64,000 bases of DNA, from contig JALIRH010000026.1 of the NCBI GenBank assembly GCA_023055505.1, positions 8,013,591-8,077,590 of the forward strand, read 5' to 3'. Positions 49,601 to 59,900 of the stretch are shown piece by piece. Both the position numbers and the translations under genes were made by a program. The DNA comes from Callipepla californica brunnescens. Taxonomy: Eukaryota; Chordata; Aves; Galliformes; Odontophoridae. Under the pieces are notes generated by a model. It saw only the letters and a program-made list of their open reading frames with translations, made no database searches and was not told where the DNA came from. Within the stretch, counting starts at the first letter, position 1; each line of letters begins with the position of its first letter.

Positions 49601-52600
49601 CACCTGAGAACTCACACTGGGAGAAAAAGACACACAGTGCCAAAACTTAACACGGAGAAACTGGAATGACAGCTCCTGCTTCCATCAATCTGGAGCCAAT
49701 CAACAAAGCGTGCTGACTGTGGCAGTGGGAAAACTGGCCTTTGCTCAGATTCCTGTCACCTGCATGCAAGCTCTCACTAAGAGATGATAAATGAGAATCC
49801 TGCTTTAAAGGGGTGCAGTTCAACTCTCCATACTTTTCAAATGAACCTCCTTTTTCTACATAACATGCTGGGGACTTAAGGAAATGTGAATAGCTAATTC
49901 ACCAGGGTTTGCTAATAAAAGTAATATTCTTAAGCAACAGGGAGTTCTTAAGGAGTTATATGGGTTTGCTCAGAAGTTAAGGGATTTGGACATATAAACA
50001 ATGTAAGGTTATGTTTGATGCAAAGTGAACTCTGCCCCTGTTTGAATCAGGGATGTTTCTGAGTCCAGGCCCATATAATGCATTATGTATTGCTGGGTCT
50101 CACTTTTAATAGTGATCATTTGAATGCCATTAATAACGCAGTGATCCTCTTGTTTGTTTCTTCACCTACAAGGATGGCTTGGTGTGCACCTTTGGGGCAG
50201 GAGAGGCTGGCCAGCTTGGTCACAATTCCACCCGGAATGAATTAATACCTCGTGTGGTGGCTGAACTGTGGGGAGCCAGAGTTTCACACGTTGCCTGTGG
50301 AAGGTGGGAAAACGCCTTAATAAAATGCCTTCGGTGGTCTGAGTTTCAGATAAATCACTGAAGAACAGTAGGAAGGGAAATCACTAAGATGCTTAAATCC
50401 CTATATTCCAGTCAGTCAGTTCTGTCAGTATATTCTTCATGCACAGCCCACCTTCCTGACACAACTCACATGGAAGCGGAACCCTCAGCCAAAGCCAAGC
50501 ATGGGGAAAGGGATGGAAAAAAGAGCCCTTGGCTCTTGGACTGTCTAGAAACAAAGGGTGTACTGGGTTCCAAAGGACAGAAGACTATCGAAAGACTGAA
50601 AAGTCACCATTCACTTCAACAGGCATGGGTCCTTAGAAAGAACCAAGGAATTGTGAAAATTATTGTTTCATTCTGCCTTTCGGGAACACAGACATAAAAA
50701 GGCTCTCCTTGACTTGCCTGGATTTTCAGTCAGGCTCAGCAGCATAGCAGTTTCACTTAGAAAAAAATGGAAGGAAGCTGGGGAGGCCTAATGCTTTAAT
50801 TTTCTATGAGGAGCCAGGGTAAATTACAAACATTCGAGGGTAGTATAGGAAATTTGTCTCTCTTTTTTTTTTTTAACCACAGGATGTTTTTTGCAAGGAA
50901 AGGTTCTACGACTTCTGTTAAAGAGGTTATAGCTGGACAGCCCCCAGTTTTAAGGACAAGCCTCAGCTATCCCCTCCGAAAACGTGTGTGTAAATTTTAT
51001 TCTGACTATCTCACTGGCATCAATTTACTTTGTCAATATCCTCTTTCTGAACAGGCAGCACACCCTGGTCTACGTCCCATCTTTGGACAAAGTCTATTCA
51101 TTTGGTTCTTACGAAGGACAGCTGGGAAGTGGGAGAAAAGCTAATCAGTTGATACCACTGCCCATCGATTTACCGGTGGATAACGAGAAATCCTGTCAGG
51201 GTAATGATCGCTGTAGATGTGTACGATCTACATTAATTTCTTCCAAATCAGGCAAAGGGGAGGTGTTCGCTTTCTTGATTTCTTGTTCACACTGACAAAC
51301 TGATGGCCTCCGGTGGCTTAGGCTATATCTCATGCTTTCTTAATTGTCCCAGCACAGTCTAGCAGTGTGTAAATCTATTTGCTGTTTGATTTATCGTCGT
51401 GAATAATGGCCACATAGAATCAACTTTTAGACAAACAGCTACTATCTTGTTTATTTTAAATATGTCACATCTGTGCACTAACCTCTATGTAGCAATGACT
51501 GTGTCTTCAAATGTTCATATGAATTATTTTTAATACTTTCACAGAAGGCACGTCACAAAACGTGACTGAAACTACTGCAGAAGGAAAGGAAAGTATCATC
51601 GAGCTTTTCTTTAAGAAAAAGGTATGTGTATATTTGTTTACAACCTCAGCTTTTGACCACTGTTCACATTCCTGATGGAAGCTTTTGATTTTTCCATACT
51701 GCCTTCAGTGCTCCCACTTAAAGTATGTCTCTTTGCAGTTTTTTGCATGCTTAAGAGCAGAAACTGACTTGTACTGAAACTATAAATCTGCTCTATGCTT
51801 TCTGCATCTGGATCATGCTGGATGACCTTTAATTTATTCTGATTTAGGCTGAAATGTTACTGTGGTAATTAGCTTTAAAAAAAAGAATCTAATCTGCTAG
51901 ATCTTTAATCTCATCATATGTTCATGCATTTCATGAATTCATAGAATTCCTATCCTTTGAATGGAATTGCCACTCTGCAGAGGAAAGAAATGAAAGCGTG
52001 GATTTCTAATTCCAGTTTGCAATGCTGCGAGATGATAAAAACGTAAGTTAGAACCCTTGTGACTTTTTTTTTCCCCAACACGTGATTTTTGATAAAAAAA
52101 AACTTACTATTTGTTGAAAATTCTTGTAGAAAGTAATGTTCAGTACTCAATTAGCTGAGACCGTATCTTCTACCAGCACTTATTACTTAGTTTTTGCAGT
52201 AGGAAAACACATATTCGTAAGCGACAGCTCTCCAACATTCTGACTGCAGGAATAGAGCAGATGCACTGCCTGGTTTTGGAAGTCAGTGCTTTTCTCGTTG
52301 CATGAATTGGTTGTTAAGCGGATGAAGAGCTCACAAGTTAAACCAGTGACTCAGTCTACTGTCTGAGGCCTTGTGCAAAAGCTGTAATCCGTAGTACCCA
52401 AGCTGGATTTTCTTTTTTCTGTGTCACCTTTTGAAAACTAGTGATGCCTTCTTCAGTTCCCCATTTTCAAAAGCAGTAGATATTAATACTCTGGGAAGCC
52501 TGACACTTATGGGTGAGAATTGTGATTAGCGAGTGTTTTTTCAGATATTACGTGGGAAGTTATTTTCTTTAGGAAAGTCTAACTCCAGGTGCTCCATGTC

Positions 52601-55600
52601 CCCTCCTGATTTGTTTTGATGCTGTCGCTGTCATTAACAGCCACTTGAGCACAGCACAGGCTGGAACAGGACACTCAAGGAGGTTCCCCACAGCAGCTCT
52701 ACATGCTGACATATTGGCTGCTTGTGCTTTAAGGATAAGGCCAAGTACAGGAAACTTGGGTTTCTGAAGATCACTCCTCAAATAAAATGTCTTCTGCAAG
52801 GTTCTCAATATAGTGCTATTAAGAAAAGTCATACATGGTCAGTTGCAGACGTGCTTGTACACACGGTTTTCGTTCTTTCAGAGTTCATCAACTGAAGGTG
52901 CTATTCATGTTGAAAGGATTTGCTTTGTTTTTGTTTTTCTTTCCTTTACTCTCAGGAATATCAGACTGATCTTTTCATCTGAGGCTTGCATCAATGGAAG
53001 TTTCTTGGATAAAAGGTAGCGTGTGCTGACTAAAATTAAGGTTTTATCTCCTAGTCCTACTGAAACTTGCTATAGAAGCTCTTATTCTAGTAGATTACCC
53101 CACAGTGACATCTGACAGATGATGATCATGTCATTAGAGAATATTACAGTTCCCAAAGGGTCCATAATAGCTCTTCCCAGCACTGAGGTTCAAGTCATTT
53201 TAGGGAGGAATGCAGGAAATCTATTATTAACAGTGCATCACTACACAAGACAGGAAGGACAGAATATTAATCAGGTCACTCCGCAGTGAGAATATCTTTG
53301 TAGAACAGATGGAGCTGTACACACTGCGGTGGGGGGTTACCTTTTCTGAATGTTTTCACACGTTGGGATCCTTCACTATTCACTCAGGAATTTAATTATC
53401 TTGATTATATTTATTTATTTTTTTCTTCATGACAGAGGCAAACATTTCAAAACTTCCAAAGAAATCTCAGGTGTAGACATGGCAGAAGTGCAATGCTTTT
53501 ATAAGAAGATCATCAAGAATGCAGCAGTCTACCAGGAGGTAAGGATTTGATGCAAGAATTTGCACTACACAGGCAAGGAGAAACTCTGGACCTGACTGTA
53601 ATTTTCCTCAGAACTTTAGGTTTTTTCCCAGTCTTTTACAAACGAAGCCAAAAGAAAAACAAACAAACAAACAAAAAAACCTACAACCTTTCAGAAAACT
53701 TCATGAAGAGAAAGCACAGTTTGCTTATTGTTCCTGCTGAAGCTATATACTGAGAAGACGGGATTGTATTAAAGGCATAGTGCAGGAAACAAGGCCTTTC
53801 CCAGGAAAGCTGACAAGCTTCTCTTGAAGGGAATTTATGGGAGAGTTATCACAGTTTTTCTTCTCACAGTGCAAATAAAGAATGAATGAGTTACTCTGAA
53901 TCAGTCGGAAAACTCTGATGTTGAATTTGAATTGAAGGAAGTATTAGTATTAGGCTTAGTGTGTGAAGGAAGATCTGTGAACGGAATCCAGGAATTCCAA
54001 TCCAACCTAATTAATAGATTATTTTGGCATAGCACAACTGCATTTTTAATCTTTTTCTCTTTTTTTTTTCTCTTCTGAAGGTGCAAAAGGAGATAAAAAA
54101 TTTACTGCCGTCACTGTCGTCTTCTCCTATTTCACCTGAAAATTTCAGAGTCTACTTGATCTTGCCTTTCCTTCTGCAGCAAGAGGATGTAAGCACTTGC
54201 TGTACTCTCAAGCTGCTAGCACAAGCCATCCTAAGGCTCCAGCGGAAGGATCTGCAAACTCTTGGTAGGGTTTGAAGTCGTTGGAATCAAATGATTTAAA
54301 TGTTTGGCCATTTGGGACTGTTGAGCAAGAGATAATTCTGCTGAAGCGATTTATTCCGGAGCTCAGCCTGGAAGAAATGGCTTTGGTAGAAATATAAACA
54401 TGGGGTCTACTGCAGAAAAAGCAGACACAAAAAAACAACCCAGCTTTTCCCAGCTTGAGGCTTACTAATTCTGGTAGTGCAAAATTAAGCATTTGGCTTA
54501 ATTAACTGGTGAGAAGGGAAAATGCAATTTCATCCAGAGACAGTAGGGTTTTTTTAATTCGCATGTTACCTGCGGTGGATGTCTTACCAGCTGTTGTGTT
54601 ATTTACAGAATGCCTGTGGTCAAATCTAGAAACAGACCTTTTCAAGAATCTGATCGTTACATTTAAGAGGGTTTCCCTGTACTCTCTGATTCGACTTCTC
54701 AATTTCTCTGAGCAATTACCAAAAGAAATAGAGGCTCTGGAAATACTGCAGATTCTTTACCAGGTGAGACTGTGCTTGGATCCTGAGATATGACGTATCA
54801 GTACAATTTAGAATACTTTTTCTTCATTGAATTTTCTGGATCTCCTTCTCACAAGGAAACATGCTTCCTTAACATCGATTCAGGTTGGTTTTTTTTAGCT
54901 CTGTGTCAGCATGGCTTTGAAATAACTGAGCTATTTACCTACCCCAAATTTTGCTCTTGAACCGTGCCTGGCTGATTGTCTACAGAATTGAAAAACTGAA
55001 GCCCCAGCTAGTGAGGCTTTCCTGCAAGATTCTGTGTTTTGTTTTTTTTGTTGTTTGTGCGTGTGATTTGTCACTGTTGAGTGCTGTGCTACATGTGGTG
55101 TTAGTTCCATTTTTGTGCCGGGTCTCAGAGCTATTTCTGCTGAGATCCCTGTTACTCCTTAATCCTGTCCCAGAGCAAAGCTCGCTAGCTCCACTGCCCG
55201 TCCCATTCATATTGTGTCTGTCAATACAGGTGAACTCGAGGGCTGGTTGCAGGCTGCAAGACAAAGATTTCTATATGCCTGACATGGAAAAGATTGTCTT
55301 TCTCTTTAGCATATCGGGCAGAGAAGTAAGTATAAAATCTTAGCAGCAGTACAAAATGCTTATTTTGCTACTTTAATAAATCAGTATAAACAGAAGTCAA
55401 CTCTAGACTTTACTCCAGAAACAGAACAGTGGTAATAATAAACAAAAAGTCTGTGAAATGGTTCACTGCTCATTGATACGAATGAATGAAAATTAGCTAC
55501 CAAATGCAGTGTCACAGGATATAGCACGAAACATAAATATGTAGATACGATGGGCTTTGTTAGGCAAAAAAATTGTTTTCTGGCAACCTGGCTGAATTTC

Positions 55601-58173
55601 ACATGCCAACTATGTAATTCTTTTGTAAACTTTCATTAGCTAATGCACCGACTTTGTACTCGTTAACCACAGCACAGGAGGAGGCCTGAGAAACAATATA
55701 CAAGTGAAATGGGACAGTTAGCTGAAGTTATCAGACTAGAAGTGTAACATCTTGCACTAGATTACTCTGTATGCTGATAACCTACTTCTAGTATTGTGAA
55801 TAATAAAACCAACAGCTTTTAACAACAGCAGATAATGTCCTGAGTGTCCTGGACATTTTTTCTGTGTGTTTTGATTTAACACAAGTATAGAAGAAGCTAT
55901 GAAAATCACTTTCTGTTTTATTCCCGAGGTACTGTAGCATGAGAGTCTGCACAGACAGTTCTGCAAAGATTCAGATTTCCCACTCAGGGAAACGTTTAGA
56001 ATCTGCCTTTATGAAGTGTGCCTCTGTTGGTATAGCGTACAAATACACATCAAAGGCACGTTTCAGAAATACAGGATGGCAATTCAGTCTCTACATACAC
56101 CCTCAGATCTGATTTTGCAAGTGAAAATCAACATACCTTTTATTTTCATCTTGGTAATTTCAGGTGACAATGCTGTTAAAATATCCGTGCATTTTTGATG
56201 TGAACTGCAAACGGCTGATTCATGATTTGAAATGCAATGCTCTGTCTTTGTGTTTCAACATCGTAAGTATGGCCATTTTTTTCTTCCTAATTTGGAATAG
56301 AGAAGTACCTTTCTAATAGTTGTTTTGTTCCTCAGTGTCCAAACTCAATACAGTTTATCCAGAAGGAGTGGATTTTTCCTGTCAGAAGAGAATGCCTTCT
56401 GCATGACATATGGAATCATTTAAGAAACGCAAAGAACGAGCAATTCACGTCTTTCTTACAAGTAAGATATCAAACTATGTTTTGCTTTGTTTTGGTTTTT
56501 AAGCTTTAAATGTATTACTGCAGTGTTCTCAAGTACTGTACGAAAGTTCTGCTGGGGACTTAAGTAAATTGGGAGGGTAGTATCATACATTCTTATTCCA
56601 GGTAGCTAACAAGCATTGCAGGTATAATTTCCATGCAACTGGGAGAGCTATTTACTGTGAAGTTGCTTTGGAATAATGTGATTGCTCAGGAAACCGGTAC
56701 ACTGGCAAATTCCAGAACTCTTACTGCTAGATTCACTTTATTAGGTTAATTTGGTGTGCATGAAAAACCTGCTGAGACAGGTTTTTCTCGTCAGCACTGG
56801 AGGCCAGCAAGTGACATGGCAAAAAGGAGTTTCTCTCATGGTGATGCTCCCTGGAGGGAGAGGAAGAATAATGTCCCCCAGAGGAAGGAAAAGCCGAATA
56901 TAAGCTGCTGTCTCTCTGCAATTTCACTTGTGGTTTCCCCAGTACAGAGGTTTTGGTAGCCAGATTCTCTTCAAGTACTGCAGTGCTAGACCCTTTCTGC
57001 AAAAGTAATCTGGTGGCTGACATGGGATCCGGGCACCTGGGTCCCTGCCCAGAGCTGAGCTGAGCCCAGGGACCATGTGCCTGTTTTCTCAGTCACTATC
57101 ACAGAAGTATCTACTGTTCCCTCTCTACTAAGGAGAAGTAGTGTTATGGAGAAAGATACGCTATACAGAGAGTATCCCTGCAAAATTCTTCATTCAACTC
57201 GAGGCCTGTTATTAAACGTTAACCTAATTTATTTTACGTTCCTCTGACAGTAAGACAAATGCATTTCAGTACATCAGGTGAAGACAAATTCAAAGCTGAC
57301 GAATCTGAGTGAGATTCGTACCACCCCATGATGTCACTGCTTATTATCTGACATGGGTGCAGCTGTCTAGTTCAGTTGATTCCCCCACAGGAGATTTTCA
57401 GTAGCCACTAGAAACGCAGAGCTTATAGAGATACACTACAAAGAAACAATGCCTGTCATTCCTCCTCTTTCTCTTCTTTAGTAGAAGTTAAGTAATAGGC
57501 TTGTTGCAGAGGACTGCATGCAGTTCAGACACCACCAGCACCACAACAGAAGCCGCAAATCAACTGCGAGCCCTCGCAAAATGAAATAAGCTGCGTCGCT
57601 CTAGAGAAGCCCAGGGGTTCGCAGAGGCACCGCACTAGTTGTGCCTAAAAAGCTTAATTCCCATCCAGGTCCACAGGTGGAAGAATACATAAACCGGTAT
57701 GGTAACGGGAAGCAGGAGGCTGTAGAAACACAAGCTGGTGGTGCTGGTGCAGCCCTGGGGGAAGGTTTCATCCACGCTGGCCGAGTAGAACAAGCCCGCT
57801 AGGGAGAGGAGGGGAACGAGCACGGTCAGCGTGGGCAGGGAGGGGAGCAGGCCGCCCGCAGCCATGGGCGCCCTCACGGCCGCTTCTTCGTGCTCCTGGC
57901 TGCCTCCGGGATCATGTTCGGGATGCCATCGATGACGGGGTACGCGATGCCCAGCTCCTCGTTGATGAGCTCGTTAGTCGATTCTTCATACCTGGGTATT
58001 CAAGCGAGAAAGCCACAAAACGAAAGGGAAAGCGTCAGCGACCCCGCTTTGCCCTGACGCTTCCAGCTCGCTGGCAGGCCAAGCCCCGGGGCCTCACCTC
58101 AGCGGCCGCTTGGACAGCGGGCACACCAAGAACTGCAGCAGCGACGGCTCCAGCGGCCGCCCCGCGCCGGGGC

Positions 58174-58211
<38 letters not shown>

Positions 58212-59855
58212 TGCTGCCGCTGCCCGGCCGTCCCGCGGCTCCCCGCCGCCCCACGCAGCACCACCGCCGCGCCGCGCCCGCAGCCGCGCAGCATGGCGGC
58301 TCTCCCGGCTCGCCGCTCCGCCTCCGGTGCGCCGCGGTGCCGTGCCGGGCTGAGCGCCGCAGCCGCCGCGCTGTGGTTCCGGCGCCGCTCGGCCGCTCTC
58401 ACCGTGCCTGTCGCCGGGCTCGCAGGTGAACTTCGTGGGCGAGGAAGGGACGGGACGCGGGCTGCTCCGGGAGCTGTTCGGCGTCGCCGCCAAGGCGCTC
58501 TGCGATCCGCAGAGCGGTGTCTTCCGCCGCTTCCCCTCCGGGCTGGTGTGGTTCCCCGAGCAGGTGAGGCCCGTGCCACGGAGCCCCGGAAGAGCCGAGA
58601 TGCTCCGACTGAGAGAGGGATAACTTCCGCTGCTGTTTCAATTCGTGTTTGAGCAGGCGTCAAGCCACGATGACGCCTTTCTCCTGGCTGGCACCCTGTT
58701 CGGCATGGCCATGTTTAACCGTTGCTGGACTCCCTTCCCCTTCCCCAAGGCTCTCTTCAAGAAGCTGCGAAACGTCGAGCCCACCCTGGACGACCTGGAG
58801 GAGCTGATACCAGCAGTTGGCAGGTATCGCGTCCTAAGGCAACTCCAATTTTCTGTTACAACTATCTTTTAAGTGGCTCTTCTAGCTGGGTGATTCACAC
58901 AGCAATCTCGAAAGCAGTACTGTCACTGTGTTAACAAACAGTTTCCGCTGTGATTCCGAGGTAGCCAGGCTTCATGTGCAGACAGTCAAATCTGAGGGCC
59001 CACGTGCCGGGTTTCCACCGCTGATAAAGATTTCAGGCAGATATTGCAGGGCGAGTTGCTGCTGCTACAACACTGAGTTTGTAGATCTCTGAGCATTCCA
59101 CACGAGTGCTATAAACAGTCCATAACAACCTCTTCCCTGGAGCCCGTGTCTGTAGCGTGGTGCAGGAGCCCTTGGTACACTGAAATGCCAGGTTGCCTGC
59201 AATGCTTTGAGAGACACCGCTCTACAAAACAGTTCTCCCAGATCATCCCGCTGATGGATGTGCTTTCTTAGATGGATGTTCCTTCTTAGATGATATTTGA
59301 AAGAAAAAAAGCTCTGCTCTCAGCCCATTTGCCACTGGAATTGGTCTCTGTGTGAAATCCCCACAGGGCATGAGGATAGTCTTGCTTTGCTTCTTTCACT
59401 ATCTGAAGGATAGGAAGCATTTCCCTCAGGTCTTGGCAGGAGAAGAATAGAAGTTCAGTTCAGGGCTTATTGTGCGGGTTTGTTGTGAGTACAGGTGTTC
59501 TGTACATATGTGCATTTAAATACTGCTTGCCAAAGGATGCTTTCCAGACAATTTGAGACTATGATGAACCATCTTTGTGTCCCTTCTCTATTTCCCCTTC
59601 CCCCTTGTTTTTTTTTTCTTGAAAGGAATCTTAAGAATATTTTAAAGGAAGAATCTGAACATAAGCTTGAAAGCCTGCAAATGACCTTTGTGGTAAGACT
59701 TCCTTGTGTCATTCAGATGTGCCTTGCATGTAACACAGGCAGTACAGTATCCCATCATCACGAATGATAGAAAAACTTATCTATAAACTCCAACTAGCAA
59801 GGATATGGAAAGACAAAATGAAAAAATAGCTCACGTATGCCTATCATATATACAT

Positions 59856-59900
<45 letters not shown>

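Larger units (their letters stand above)
56462..58425 (+). other. HERC intron 16, containing the antisense PYURF-PIGY gene
   Basis: GT (56462) to AG (58425) intron joining residues FTSFLQ to VNFVGEE in phase 0. The two halves read continuously as the start of the HECT domain (VRRECLLHDIW, then FVGEEG). The right half is filled by PYURF and PIGY on the other strand. The left part, 56.5-57.2 kb, has no recognised feature. Confidence 0.85.
57840..58620. promoter_or_regulatory. PYURF: CpG island shared by the PYURF promoter and HERC exon 17
   Basis: Very GC- and CpG-rich DNA covers both PYURF exons and extends through HERC exon 17 (58426-58563), whose acceptor is 132 bases from the PYURF ATG. 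No TATA box is present. The PYURF start site must lie between 58294 and roughly 58.6 kb, so HERC coding sequence and PYURF promoter or 5'UTR almost certainly share bases. Confidence 0.8.

Noticed and set aside
57635..57877. Slightly longer PIGY starting at GTG (57877)
   Set aside because: An ATG eight bases after the PYURF stop gives a protein of nearly the human length; a GTG start overlapping the PYURF stop is unnecessary.
58094..58663. Longer minus-strand frame extending PYURF upstream to 58663
   Set aside because: The extension crosses HERC exon 17 and the CpG island. The ATG at 58294 already gives a proper mitochondrial leader and a length close to human PYURF.
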